Part shown: piece by piece, positions 15,229 through 23,812 of the stretch
Layout: each line of letters opens with the position of its first letter
Numbering within the stretch: the stretch's first letter is position 1
NCBI RefSeq assembly: GCF_033100395.1
Contig: NZ_JAWLVJ010000004.1
Coordinates: 124,001 to 188,000, forward strand
Source: Terasakiella sp033100395
GTDB taxonomy: Bacteria; Pseudomonadota; Alphaproteobacteria; Rhodospirillales; Terasakiellaceae
Direction of reading: 5' to 3'
DNA length: 64,000 bases
The notes under the pieces: model-generated
The model's database searches: none
Told to the model about the DNA's origin: nothing
Seen by the model: the letters and a program-made list of their open reading frames with translations, nothing else
Translations under genes and position numbers: made by a program

Positions 15229-16662
15229 ATGCAGGTTACTGAAACCAAGGCCGAAGGCCTGACACGTGAATATAATGTTGTTGTTGCAGCAGCAGATATT
15301 GAAGAAAAAGTGACTACTCGCCTTGCCGAGATTTCCAAAACAATCAAGATCCCAGGTTTCCGCCCAGGTAAAGTACCTGCGAAAATCCTGCGCCAGAAAT
15401 ATGGCCAGTCTGTCATGGGTGAAGTTCTGGAAGGGACAGTCAACGAAACTTCTCAGAAAACAATCGCTGACAACGAACTGCGTCCAGTTGCACAGCCAAA
15501 AATCGAAATCACCAAATTCGAAGACGGCGAAGATCTGGAATTCTCCATGGTTGTTGAACTCTTCCCTGAATTCGACACAATGGATTTCAAAAAAATCAAG
15601 CTTGAGCGCCTGACTGTTCCGATCAAAGACGAAGAGATCGACGAAACACTTGAGCGCATCGCTGATGCAAACAAAGATTCTGAACCAGCTAAATCCAAAG
15701 CCAAGAAAGTTGCTAAAGGTAACATCGCAGTTATCGACTTCGTCGGTTCTATCGACGGTGAAGAATTCGACGGCGGTAAAGGCGAAGGCTACAACCTGGA
15801 AATTGGTTCTGGTTCCTTCATCCCAGGTTTCGAAGATCAACTGATCGGCCTGAAAGCTGGCGAAGAAAAAGACGTTGAAGTGACTTTCCCTGAAGAATAC
15901 GGCGCTGAAAACCTGGCTGGTAAAGACGCTGTCTTCAAATGTACAGTTCACGAAATCCGCACTGTTGTACCTGCTGCTATCGACGATGAACTCGCCAAAA
16001 AAGTCGGCATGGACTCACTGGATGCGCTGAAAGATGCGATTCGTGAAGAACGCGGCAAAGAATTCGAACAAATGACACGCCAGCACGTTAAAAAGAACCT
16101 GCTGGACGCGCTGGACGAAGGTCACAAGTTTGACCTGCCACAAAGCTTGGTCACTGGCGAAGTTGACCAGATTTGGGCTCAGTTCGAAGAAACACGCAAA
16201 AACAACCCTGAACAGATTGACGCTGAAGACAAAGACAAGTCTGATGACGAACTGAAAGCCGAATACGCAGAAATCGCTGAGCGTCGCGTACGTCTGGGTC
16301 TGGTTCTGGCAGAAGTTGGCCGTGTAAACGAAATCGAACTGTCTCAGGACGACCTGAACGGTGCGGTAATGAACGAAGCACGTCGTTACCCTGGTCAGGA
16401 ACAGGCTGTATTCGAATACTTCAAAAACAATCCACAAGCTATCGAACAGCTGCGGGCGCCATTGTTTGAAGAAAAAGTTGTCGACTTCATCCTGGAACTG
16501 GCTGACGTAAACGACAAAGAAGTAACAGCTGACGAACTTCTGGGTGCCCTGAACCCTGAAGAAGAAGAAAAGCCAAAGAAAAAAGCTGCTGCGAAAAAGA
16601 AAGCCCCTGCGAAGAAAAAAGCACCGGCTAAGAAAAAAGCAGAAGCTGCAGACGAAGAATAA
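15229..16662 (+). CDS. tig: Trigger factor (ribosome-bound chaperone, prolyl isomerase)
   Basis: 477 residues. The N-terminal ribosome-binding domain (about 1-145) includes the GFRPGKVPAKILRQKYG signature at about 42-58. An FKBP-type isomerase domain (about 160-245, GNIAVIDFVGSIDGEEFDG) and the C-terminal chaperone arms (about 260-430) follow. It binds at the ribosome exit and shields nascent chains. The last 40 or so residues form a low-complexity tail of repeated AKKKAP units ending in EAADEE, which E. coli trigger factor lacks. It is first gene of the tig-clpP-clpX-lon protein quality block, with its own terminator. Confidence 0.97.
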   Translation: MQVTETKAEGLTREYNVVVAAADIEEKVTTRLAEISKTIKIPGFRPGKVPAKILRQKYGQSVMGEVLEGTVNETSQKTIADNELRPVAQPKIEITKFEDGEDLEFSMVVELFPEFDTMDFKKIKLERLTVPIKDEEIDETLERIADANKDSEPAKSKAKKVAKGNIAVIDFVGSIDGEEFDGGKGEGYNLEIGSGSFIPGFEDQLIGLKAGEEKDVEVTFPEEYGAENLAGKDAVFKCTVHEIRTVVPAAIDDELAKKVGMDSLDALKDAIREERGKEFEQMTRQHVKKNLLDALDEGHKFDLPQSLVTGEVDQIWAQFEETRKNNPEQIDAEDKDKSDDELKAEYAEIAERRVRLGLVLAEVGRVNEIELSQDDLNGAVMNEARRYPGQEQAVFEYFKNNPQAIEQLRAPLFEEKVVDFILELADVNDKEVTADELLGALNPEEEEKPKKKAAAKKKAPAKKKAPAKKKAEAADEE

Positions 16663-16721
16663 GCTTTTTAGCACTTTTCTGATCTTCCCCCTTGCGGGAA
16701 TTGAAAAGGCTTCGTAATTTA

Positions 16722-16754
16722 AACCCACCTTACTTTCTGTAGGGTGGGTTTTTT
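16722..16754 (+). terminator. Rho-independent terminator after tig
   Basis: 8-bp stem AACCCACC/GGTGGGTT (16722-16729 and 16743-16750) followed by TTTTTT. It separates tig from clpP, whose start is only 46 bases further, so the clpP promoter must overlap this region. Confidence 0.85.
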
Positions 16755-16800
16755 AATGCAGCTGTTCTAGCAAACCAAATTTTTAAGGAACGAATTTATA

Positions 16801-17430
16801 ATGACTGATCCGTACAGCGTAATGAGCAATCTTGTCCCCATGGTTGTTGAAACAACAAACCGTGGCGAACGATCCTATGATATCTATTCCCGTCTGTTGA
16901 AAGAACGAATCATCTTCGTAACAGGGCAGGTGGAAGATCATATGGCCAGCCTCATTTGTGCGCAGCTGCTGTTTCTGGAATCGGAAAATCCAGACAAAGA
17001 CATCTCCATGTACATCAACTCCCCAGGTGGCGTTGTAACATCCGGTCTGTCGATCTATGACACCATGCAATATATCCGCCCTGACGTATCTACCGTTTGC
17101 CTAGGGCAGGCGTGTTCTATGGGCTCTCTGCTACTGGCAGCGGGTGCTGACGGCAAGCGTTACGCGTTGCCTAATTCCCGCATCATGGTTCACCAGCCTT
17201 CTGGTGGGGCACAGGGCCAAGCCACTGACATTCAGATCCAGGCACAAGAGATTCTGTCTTTGAAAAAGCGCCTGAACGAGATTTATGTTCAGCACACAGG
17301 TCAAAAATACGAAGATATCGAAGCAGCCCTTGAACGGGATCGCTTCATGACACCTGCAGAATCTAAAGAATTTGGCCTTATCGACGAAGTTGTCGATTCA
17401 CGTCCTAAATCCGAAGAGGATGAAAAATAA
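16801..17430 (+). CDS. clpP: ATP-dependent Clp protease proteolytic subunit
   Basis: 209-residue serine peptidase that forms the 14-mer proteolytic barrel. The catalytic triad is visible: S106 in GQACSMGSLLL, H131 in RIMVHQPSGG, and an aspartate near 180 in FGLIDEVVDS. It works with ClpX (next gene) and probably ClpA to degrade tagged and regulatory proteins; in alphaproteobacteria this includes cell-cycle regulators. A short N-terminal propeptide is expected. It has its own terminator, so clpP and clpX are probably separate units with possible read-through. Confidence 0.97.
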   Translation: MTDPYSVMSNLVPMVVETTNRGERSYDIYSRLLKERIIFVTGQVEDHMASLICAQLLFLESENPDKDISMYINSPGGVVTSGLSIYDTMQYIRPDVSTVCLGQACSMGSLLLAAGADGKRYALPNSRIMVHQPSGGAQGQATDIQIQAQEILSLKKRLNEIYVQHTGQKYEDIEAALERDRFMTPAESKEFGLIDEVVDSRPKSEEDEK

Positions 17431-17441
17431 GACAAATTGGT

Positions 17442-17472
17442 AAAAGGTGTGCGTTAACTCAGCACACCTTTT
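17442..17472 (+). terminator. Rho-independent terminator after clpP
   Basis: Perfect 11-bp stem AAAAGGTGTGC/GCACACCTTTT with a 9-nt loop. The T-rich second arm gives the T-tract, and the A-rich first arm makes it able to work on both strands. Confidence 0.85.
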
Positions 17473-17540
17473 GCTGCTGTCTTATGATCCAAAACCTCCC
17501 CCCAGACGTAACAAAGTCGTCCAAAACTTTATTTTAGGCA

Positions 17541-17570
17541 TTGTCGAAGTGCCACAAGTCGGGCTAATCT
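17541..17570 (+). promoter_or_regulatory. Candidate promoter of clpX
   Basis: TTGTCG at 17541-17546 and TAATCT at 17565-17570, spacer 18. The match to consensus is weak, and it is chosen because it lies in the gap between the clpP terminator and the clpX ATG. Confidence 0.3.
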
Positions 17571-17628
17571 ATGGGTAGAGGAAAAAATATCGGTGAATAA
17601 CCGAGCCTAAAAAAAATACGGAGAAACC

Positions 17629-18894
17629 ATGACTAAGTCTTCCGGTGACGACTCAAAAAATACCCTTTATTGCTCCTTCTGCGGCAAAAGCCAGCATGAA
17701 GTACGCAAGCTGATCGCCGGGCCAACCGTCTTCATTTGCGATGAATGTGTCGAATTGTGCATGGATATTATCCGTGAAGAAAGCAAGTCCGGCCTGACGA
17801 AATCCGAAGAAGGTGTACCTGCGCCGCAGGAGATTTTTGATGTCCTCAATGATTACGTAATCGGACAAGCCTTTGCCAAGCGCGTGTTGTCCGTTGCCGT
17901 TCACAACCATTACAAACGTTTGAACCACCTGGGTCAGACAGGTGAAGTTGAACTGGCAAAATCCAATATCCTGCTTGTTGGTCCAACCGGTTGCGGTAAA
18001 ACGCTGCTGGCACAGACACTCGCACGCATTTTGGATGTACCATTTACCATGGCTGATGCAACAACCCTGACCGAAGCCGGTTACGTGGGCGAAGATGTAG
18101 AAAACATCATCCTGAAACTGTTGCAAGCTGCTGACTACAACGTCGAACGTGCACAGCGCGGTATTGTTTACATCGACGAAGTAGACAAGATTTCACGCAA
18201 AAGCGACAATCCATCCATTACCCGTGACGTCTCGGGCGAGGGGGTTCAACAGGCCCTTTTGAAAATTATGGAAGGTACAGTGGCTTCTGTTCCACCACAA
18301 GGTGGTCGCAAGCATCCTCAGCAGGAATTCCTGCAGGTGGATACGACCAACATCCTGTTTATCTGCGGCGGTGCCTTTGCGGGTATCGACAAGATCATTT
18401 CCCAGCGTGGTCGTGATACATCCATCGGCTTTGGTGCGGATGTACGTAGCGAAGACGATCGCGGTGTCGGGGATATCCTGCATGGGATGGAACCTGAAGA
18501 CCTGCTGAAATTCGGCCTGATCCCGGAATTTGTCGGTCGTCTGCCTGTTCTGGCCACGCTGGAAGAACTGGATAACGAAGCTTTGGTTCGCATCCTGACA
18601 GAACCGAAAAACGCGTTGGTTAAACAATATCAGCGTCTATTCGAAATGGAAGATGCAGACCTGACCTTTACAGAAGGTGCCCTTGAATCTATCGCCGACA
18701 AGGCAATTGAGCGTAAAACAGGCGCCCGTGGTCTTCGTTCCATTATGGAAGGGATTCTGCTGGATACCATGTTTGACCTGCCAAGCCAGGACAATGTGGA
18801 AGAGGTTGTGGTCAACACCGAAGCCGTCAATGCAGATGCGAAACCGCTGTTGATTTATGCTGATAAGGCCGAAGAGGCCGATGAAAGCGCGTAA
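17629..18894 (+). CDS. clpX: ATP-dependent Clp protease ATP-binding subunit
   Basis: 421-residue AAA+ unfoldase. The N-terminal C4 zinc-binding domain (CSFCGKSQHEV...FICDECVELC, about 14-45) recognises substrates and adaptors. Walker A GPTGCGKT is at about 118-125, Walker B is VYIDEVDKI, and the ClpP-docking loop and the sensor motif GARGLRSIMEG are present. It unfolds ssrA-tagged and other proteins and feeds them into ClpP. The acidic C-terminus ends DKAEEADESA. A stem-loop follows the stop. Confidence 0.98.
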   Translation: MTKSSGDDSKNTLYCSFCGKSQHEVRKLIAGPTVFICDECVELCMDIIREESKSGLTKSEEGVPAPQEIFDVLNDYVIGQAFAKRVLSVAVHNHYKRLNHLGQTGEVELAKSNILLVGPTGCGKTLLAQTLARILDVPFTMADATTLTEAGYVGEDVENIILKLLQAADYNVERAQRGIVYIDEVDKISRKSDNPSITRDVSGEGVQQALLKIMEGTVASVPPQGGRKHPQQEFLQVDTTNILFICGGAFAGIDKIISQRGRDTSIGFGADVRSEDDRGVGDILHGMEPEDLLKFGLIPEFVGRLPVLATLEELDNEALVRILTEPKNALVKQYQRLFEMEDADLTFTEGALESIADKAIERKTGARGLRSIMEGILLDTMFDLPSQDNVEEVVVNTEAVNADAKPLLIYADKAEEADESA

Positions 18895-18925
18895 AAGGCG
18901 TTTTTTCACATAAAAAATACTTTTT

Positions 18926-18961
18926 TTTAGCTCCCTTGAAGTTTTCTTCTTGGGAGCTAAA
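18926..18961 (+). terminator. Stem-loop after clpX (weak terminator)
   Basis: Perfect 10-bp stem TTTAGCTCCC/GGGAGCTAAA with a 16-nt loop. No T-run follows the stem (the eight Ts come before it), so it is not a classic intrinsic terminator. It may mark the mRNA 3' end or act in the lon leader. Confidence 0.4.
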
Positions 18962-19048
18962 TTCTTTATAGTCTAAGATAAGCCTAGCAAGTGACTGCCG
19001 ATTGAGCGGGGTCACACAATAGAACAGACAGTTTAATAAAAGGGTCTT

Positions 19049-21460
19049 ATGTTCGAAAATAGTTCTGACGGTCTTTATCCCGTCCTGCCACTTCGTGATA
19101 TCGTTGTATTCCCGCACATGATCGTGCCGCTTTTTGTCGGGCGTGAAAAATCAGTTCGTGCGCTTGAAGATGTCATGAAAGAAGATAAACAAATTCTTTT
19201 GGTTGCGCAGAAAAATGCAACCGATGACGATCCCAAATCCGAAGACATTTATGAAGTCGGTACCGTTTCCACGGTCCTTCAATTGTTGAAACTGCCGGAC
19301 GGAACCGTGAAAGTTCTGGTCGAAGGTGGTCGTCGGGCCCGTATTGATGAATACACACAAACCGACGATTTCTTCCAGGCCCGTGTCACGGAAATTCCGG
19401 AAGACGATGGGATCGCTGATGAGATCGAAGCGCTTGGCCGCTCGGTCGTTACACAATTTGAACAGTATGTGAACCTGAACAAAAAGGTTCCGCCGGAAGT
19501 GATGGTTTCCATCAATCAGATCGAAGATTCCGGCAAGCTGGCTGATACGGTTGCCTCGCACCTGGCGCTGAAAATTTCTGAGAAGCAAGAACTGCTGGAA
19601 ATGCCCGCGATCACGGATCGTCTGGAACGTGTCTTCTCCTTCATGGAAACTGAAATCGGTGTCCTGCAGGTTGAAAAGAAAATCCGTAACCGCGTTAAGC
19701 GCCAGATGGAAAAGTCTCAGCGTGAGTATTATCTGAACGAACAGCTCAAAGCCATTCAGAATGAACTGGGCGAGGGTGAAGACGGTAAAGATGAAAACAC
19801 AGAAATCGAAGAAAAGATCAAGAAAACAAAGCTTTCCAAAGAAGCACGCGAAAAAGCAACAGGTGAGTTGAAAAAGCTCAAATCCATGAGCCCCATGTCA
19901 GCTGAAGCCACCGTTGTGCGCAACTATCTTGACTGGATGCTGTCTATTCCCTGGAAAAAACGTTCCAAGGTTAAGAAAGACCTGCAACGCGCAGAAGATA
20001 TTCTGAACGAAGATCACTATGGTCTGGAAAAAGTCAAAGAACGTATCCTTGAATATTTGGCAGTTCAGCAACGCACCAAGAAAATGAAAGGCCCGATCCT
20101 GTGTCTGGTTGGCCCTCCCGGTGTTGGTAAAACGTCTTTGGGTAAATCTATTGCACGTGCCACTGGTCGTAAATATGTCCGTATGGCCCTTGGCGGGGTG
20201 CGTGACGAGTCTGAAATTCGCGGTCACCGCCGTACATATATTGGCTCCATGCCGGGTAAAATTATCCAGGGCATGAAAAAGGCCAAAGCGTCCAACCCGC
20301 TTTTCCTTCTCGATGAGATCGAAAAGATGGGCAATGATTTCCGTGGTGATCCTGCGTCTGCTCTGTTGGAAGTTCTTGATCCTGAACAAAATGACAAGTT
20401 CCAGGATCACTATATGGAAGTGGACTATGACCTGTCTGACGTGATGTTTGTAACAACGGCAAACTCACTCAACATGCCACAGCCGCTGCTTGACCGTATG
20501 GAAATTCTGCGCCTTTCCGGTTACACGGAAGATGAAAAAGTCGAAATCGCCAAGCGCCACCTGATTGAAAAACAGCAAAAAGCTGCTGGTTTGAAAGAAG
20601 GGGAGTGGTCGATTTCCGAAACAGCTATTCGCGACCTGATCCGTTATTACACCCGCGAAGCCGGTGTGCGGAATCTGGAACGCGAAATTGCCATGCTGTG
20701 TCGCAAGGCCACACGTGACATTCTGCTGAAACACACTGATAAAGTGTCTGTCACCACGCGTAATCTTGAAAAATATGCTGGTGTGAAGAAATTCCGCTAC
20801 GGTGAAGTGGAAGAAGATGATCTGGTCGGCATCACAACCGGCTTGGCCTGGACTGAAGTCGGCGGTGAAATTCTTTCCATCGAAGCCATCGCACTTTCTG
20901 GCAAAGGCGGCATCAAATACACAGGTAAACTGGGTGATGTGATGCAAGAATCCATTCAGGCGGCCAAGACGTATATTCAGTCACGCGCCACCACGTTCGG
21001 GATTGAGCCACCAACCTTCCAGAAAAAGGACTTGCACGTTCACGTTCCGGAAGGCGCAACACCAAAAGACGGCCCAAGTGCAGGTGTTGGCATGGCAACA
21101 TCTATCGTTTCAGCTTTGACCGGAATTCCGGTTCGCAAAGATGTAGCGATGACAGGTGAAATCACTTTGCGCGGCCGCGTTCTGCCGATCGGCGGTTTGA
21201 AAGAAAAATTGCTGGCTGCACACCGTGCAGGTATCAAACTTGTTCTGATCCCGAAAGACAATGAAAAGGATCTCAAAGAGATTCCGGAAAATGTCAAACG
21301 CGGTCTGGAAATCATTCCGGTTCAATGGGTGGATGAAGTTCTTGAAAAAGCACTTGCAGCACCACTCGTTCCAATCGAATGGGATGAAGAAAAAGAAGAA
21401 CAGGCAGCCCTGGCTGCTAAATCCAAAGAAGAAGATTCGAATGGGGTCGTCACCCATTAA
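19049..21460 (+). CDS. lon: ATP-dependent Lon protease
   Basis: 803 residues: LAN substrate-recognition domain (about 8-205), a coiled-coil region (about 210-260), AAA+ module with Walker A GPPGVGKTS (about 355-363) and Walker B LFLLDEIEKM, and a C-terminal serine-lysine protease domain with S677 in GPSAGVGMA and a lysine near 720. Lon degrades misfolded proteins and some regulators and is usually heat-inducible; I could not find a convincing heat-shock promoter upstream. The C-terminal 30 residues are acidic then polar. It has its own strong terminator. Confidence 0.98.
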   Translation: MFENSSDGLYPVLPLRDIVVFPHMIVPLFVGREKSVRALEDVMKEDKQILLVAQKNATDDDPKSEDIYEVGTVSTVLQLLKLPDGTVKVLVEGGRRARIDEYTQTDDFFQARVTEIPEDDGIADEIEALGRSVVTQFEQYVNLNKKVPPEVMVSINQIEDSGKLADTVASHLALKISEKQELLEMPAITDRLERVFSFMETEIGVLQVEKKIRNRVKRQMEKSQREYYLNEQLKAIQNELGEGEDGKDENTEIEEKIKKTKLSKEAREKATGELKKLKSMSPMSAEATVVRNYLDWMLSIPWKKRSKVKKDLQRAEDILNEDHYGLEKVKERILEYLAVQQRTKKMKGPILCLVGPPGVGKTSLGKSIARATGRKYVRMALGGVRDESEIRGHRRTYIGSMPGKIIQGMKKAKASNPLFLLDEIEKMGNDFRGDPASALLEVLDPEQNDKFQDHYMEVDYDLSDVMFVTTANSLNMPQPLLDRMEILRLSGYTEDEKVEIAKRHLIEKQQKAAGLKEGEWSISETAIRDLIRYYTREAGVRNLEREIAMLCRKATRDILLKHTDKVSVTTRNLEKYAGVKKFRYGEVEEDDLVGITTGLAWTEVGGEILSIEAIALSGKGGIKYTGKLGDVMQESIQAAKTYIQSRATTFGIEPPTFQKKDLHVHVPEGATPKDGPSAGVGMATSIVSALTGIPVRKDVAMTGEITLRGRVLPIGGLKEKLLAAHRAGIKLVLIPKDNEKDLKEIPENVKRGLEIIPVQWVDEVLEKALAAPLVPIEWDEEKEEQAALAAKSKEEDSNGVVTH

Positions 21461-21483
21461 GCTAAATCACTAGATTCTTTCAT

Positions 21484-21517
21484 AAAAACGCTACTTCTAA
21501 CGGAGTAGCGTTTTTTT
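21484..21517 (+). terminator. Rho-independent terminator after lon
   Basis: 12-bp stem AAAAACGCTACT/AGTAGCGTTTTT with an 8-nt loop and a run of seven Ts. Confidence 0.9.
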
Positions 21518-21637
21518 GTTTTTACTTAAAATTCACTCAGAACGTTATTTTCGTCCCTTTTTGTGACCAGACGGCAACATGCGAAAGAAAATGTTGGAAA
21601 AAAGTGCAAAAAACTTAGAATTTCTGCGCATCTTCAA

Positions 21638-21666
21638 TTGACGTGATGATGCTGCGTAAGTAAACT
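21638..21666 (+). promoter_or_regulatory. Candidate promoter of hupB
   Basis: TTGACG at 21638-21643 and TAAACT at 21661-21666, spaced 17 bases. It would give a leader of about 75 nt before the hupB GTG. This is the best housekeeping-type promoter in the gap between lon and hupB. Confidence 0.5.
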
Positions 21667-21746
21667 TTGCCATCTTCGACAATTGGTTGGAAACAGCCAA
21701 TCGTCTTCGCTTTTTAAATAATAACCAACTTTTATAGGGGGCCCAG

Positions 21747-22019
21747 GTGAACAAGAACGATCTTGTGGCTGCAGTTGCTTCTGGCACTGGTCTTTCCAAG
21801 GCTGACGCTTCTAAAGCAGTTGACGGCGTTTTCGGCGCAATCACTGACGCACTTAAATCTGGTGACGAGGTTCGCCTCGTCGGTTTCGGTACTTTCTCTG
21901 TTGCACAACGTGCAGCTTCTGAAGGCCGCAACCCTCGTACCGGCGAAAAAATTCAAATTCCGGCTTCTAAACAGCCGAAATTTAAAGCTGGTAAAGGCTT
22001 GAAGGACGCTGTGAACTAA
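21747..22019 (+). CDS. hupB: DNA-binding protein HU
   Basis: 90-residue histone-like protein. The family signature GFGTFSVAQRAASEGRNPRTG lies at about residues 46-66 (read in two parts), including the proline-bearing beta arm that bends DNA. The start is GTG, with AGGGGG about six bases before it. Placing HU directly after lon is the common proteobacterial order, as in E. coli. It compacts the nucleoid and assists replication and recombination. Confidence 0.96.
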   Translation: MNKNDLVAAVASGTGLSKADASKAVDGVFGAITDALKSGDEVRLVGFGTFSVAQRAASEGRNPRTGEKIQIPASKQPKFKAGKGLKDAVN

Positions 22020-22046
22020 GCCTTTTTAGTTCTAAGAATCCTGTGG

Positions 22047-22080
22047 AACCGGTTGCCTTATGGTAACCGGTTTTACTTTT
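22047..22080 (+). terminator. Rho-independent terminator after hupB
   Basis: 11-bp stem AACCGGTTGCC/GGTAACCGGTT (one G-U pair) with a 4-nt loop, then TTTTACTTTT. Confidence 0.85.
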
Positions 22081-22123
22081 TCTGGGGCTGTGAAAAAAAC
22101 GTCATTTTTTCTTAAAATAACTG

Positions 22124-22151
22124 TTGCATAGCTCTGAAATTCGATTATAAA
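22124..22151 (+). promoter_or_regulatory. Candidate promoter of the tRNA-Val pair
   Basis: TTGCAT at 22124-22129 and TATAAA at 22146-22151, 16-base spacer. Transcription would begin about 22158, ten bases before the first tRNA. Confidence 0.55.
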
Positions 22152-22167
22152 CACGCTCACTTCTTGA

Positions 22168-22244
22168 GGGCGACTAGCTCAGCTGGTTAGAGCACCTCGT
22201 TTACACCGAGGGGGTCGGGAGTTCGAATCTCTCGTCGCCCACCA
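22168..22244 (+). tRNA. tRNA-Val (anticodon TAC), copy 1
   Basis: 77 nt. Acceptor GGGCGAC/GTCGCCC, anticodon stem CCTCG/CGAGG enclosing TTTACAC (anticodon TAC), T-arm GGAGTTCGAATCTC, encoded ACCA. Identical to copy 2. Confidence 0.97.
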
Positions 22245-22277
22245 TCTCCCTAGGATGGTTCAAGAAGCAATAGAGTA

Positions 22278-22354
22278 GGGCGACTAGCTCAGCTGGTTAG
22301 AGCACCTCGTTTACACCGAGGGGGTCGGGAGTTCGAATCTCTCGTCGCCCACCA
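22278..22354 (+). tRNA. tRNA-Val (anticodon TAC), copy 2
   Basis: Base-for-base identical to copy 1. The identity continues four bases past the CCA end (81 bp in all: 22168-22248 and 22278-22358), with a different 29-base spacer. It is a recent tandem duplication or is kept identical by gene conversion. Both are likely cut from one transcript. Confidence 0.97.
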
Positions 22355-22366
22355 TCTCTTCAAAGG

Positions 22367-22388
22367 GCCGCCGTTGGGTGGCTTTTTT
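22367..22388 (+). terminator. Rho-independent terminator after the tRNA-Val pair
   Basis: GCCGCC-GTTG-GGTGGC (6-bp stem with one G-U) followed by TTTTTT. Confidence 0.75.
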
Positions 22389-22476
22389 GTTTTCCGGGTA
22401 ACAGCCAACATGCTTTACCCATACCAGCAAATCCCATATATATGCGAAAACCTTCACCTCAATGAGAGTTCATTTC

Positions 22477-23499
22477 ATGCGATTTATGGTAATCAGTATG
22501 TTTGTCCTCATGCTCAGTGCATGTGACAATGGTCCTGGCCCCAGAACCGAAACCACTTTTACCGGTTCGACCATGGGCACGACTTTCAATATTAAAGTCA
22601 TCAACCTGACTGACAGCCTGACGGACGAGCAGGTGAAATCACAAATCAACGCCATTCTTAAAGACGTGAATGATAAAATGTCTCTGTGGGTGAAGAACTC
22701 AGAGATTATGAAGTTCAACCGCTCAAGCTCAACAGACTGGCAATCAGTTTCCAAAGATTTATATTTTGTAACTGAAGCTGCCCAGACAATCAGTCAGCAA
22801 AGCAATGGGTATTTTGATGTCACGCTGGAACCACTTATTAAATTGTGGGGTTTTTCCAACAAAGACACCAACAGAGAGCCACCTGAGCCGGAACAGATTC
22901 AGGCTGCGCTCAATAAAATTGGCTATAAAAAGATCAATCTTCACGCTGCACCCCCGGCTTTTCGCAAAGGGGCAGGGGATCTCACCATCAATCTATCGGC
23001 AATCGCTAAAGGTTTTGGGATTGATCAATTGTCCAACTACCTTGAAAGCCAGAAGATTGAAAACTATATGGTGGAAATCGGCGGTGATCTTCGTGTAAGG
23101 GGAACCAACGCAACGGGGAAACCCTGGCGCGTAGCCATTGAAAAACCGGACATAAACGGACGGGCGATTCACAAAATTATTACTGTTGAAAATGCAGGCA
23201 TGGCAACGTCCGGCGACTATCGCAATTATTTTGAAAAAGAAGGAAAACGCTTCAGTCATATTATTGATCCACGAACCGGATATCCCGTCACCCACAAGCT
23301 GGCCTCCGTCAGTGTGTTAAGTGAAAGTGCGATGATCGCCGACGGCTGGGCAACCGCGCTTTTGGTTATGGGGGAAAAAGAAGGGGTATCTCTGGCAGAA
23401 AATCTGGGGATTGCAGCCTATTTCCTTATTCGTGAAGAAGACGGATTTGTCGAAAAACAGACTTCTCATTTTGCAAATTTCAAAAGTCATGCTAAGTAG
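22477..23499 (+). CDS. apbE: FAD:protein FMN transferase (lipoprotein)
   Basis: 340 residues. A lipoprotein signal with lipobox LSAC (cysteine about residue 16 from this start) is followed by an ApbE domain with FTGSTMGTTFNIKV, GFGIDQLSNYL, EIGGDLRVRG and the C-terminal TSGDYRNYF...HIIDPRTGYPV. The enzyme links FMN through a phosphoester to threonines in NqrB and NqrC (motif D-x-x-S/A-GAT). Start: ATG at 22477 preceded by GAGAG; an in-frame ATG at 22462 has no ribosome site. It lies directly before nqrM and the nqr operon, matching its role in NQR maturation in the periplasm. Confidence 0.93.
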   Translation: MRFMVISMFVLMLSACDNGPGPRTETTFTGSTMGTTFNIKVINLTDSLTDEQVKSQINAILKDVNDKMSLWVKNSEIMKFNRSSSTDWQSVSKDLYFVTEAAQTISQQSNGYFDVTLEPLIKLWGFSNKDTNREPPEPEQIQAALNKIGYKKINLHAAPPAFRKGAGDLTINLSAIAKGFGIDQLSNYLESQKIENYMVEIGGDLRVRGTNATGKPWRVAIEKPDINGRAIHKIITVENAGMATSGDYRNYFEKEGKRFSHIIDPRTGYPVTHKLASVSVLSESAMIADGWATALLVMGEKEGVSLAENLGIAAYFLIREEDGFVEKQTSHFANFKSHAK

Positions 23500-23545
23500 C
23501 TGCGCAAATGAGCCCTGAAACCAAACTCTGAAAGGATGCCATAAC

Positions 23546-23755
23546 GTGCAGATCTTCTTATTTACATTTGGCGTTGTTGTACTGGTGATCGCGGCAATGG
23601 CTGTTGGCGTTATGTTTAAACGTAAACCTATTCAGGGAAGCTGCGGCGGCTTGAATGCGATCAGCGATGCAGATCATTGTGTGGTTTGTAAACGACCGCA
23701 CGATCCAAACAGCTGTTATCAGCGCAATCTTCGCAAGCGCATGGGCGTTGAATAA
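23546..23755 (+). CDS. nqrM: Na+-NQR maturation protein NqrM
   Basis: 69 residues: one N-terminal TM helix (about 2-24), then a cysteine-rich segment SCGGLNAI...CVVCKRP...C with four to five cysteines. NqrM is required for functional NQR and is thought to supply iron to the membrane-embedded Fe-S site between NqrD and NqrE. The start is GTG, with AAAGG about ten bases upstream. Its place between apbE and nqrABCDEF is the usual one. Confidence 0.93.
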   Translation: MQIFLFTFGVVVLVIAAMAVGVMFKRKPIQGSCGGLNAISDADHCVVCKRPHDPNSCYQRNLRKRMGVE

Positions 23756-23787
23756 GCTTTCAACCCAACAATCGAATCAAGACAGAG

Positions 23788-23812
23788 AAACGGCTTTTAA
23801 AGCCGTTTTTTT
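23788..23812 (+). terminator. Rho-independent terminator after nqrM
   Basis: AAACGGCTT-TTA-AAGCCGTTT (9-bp stem) followed by TTTT. It separates apbE-nqrM from the nqr structural genes. Confidence 0.85.

Noticed and set aside
15223..15951. 242-codon minus-strand frame opposite tig
   Set aside because: Shadow caused by the codon bias of tig; extremely Phe-rich.
21545..21931. 128-codon minus-strand frame across the HU start
   Set aside because: It runs antisense through the hupB promoter and coding start; the HU reading is certain.
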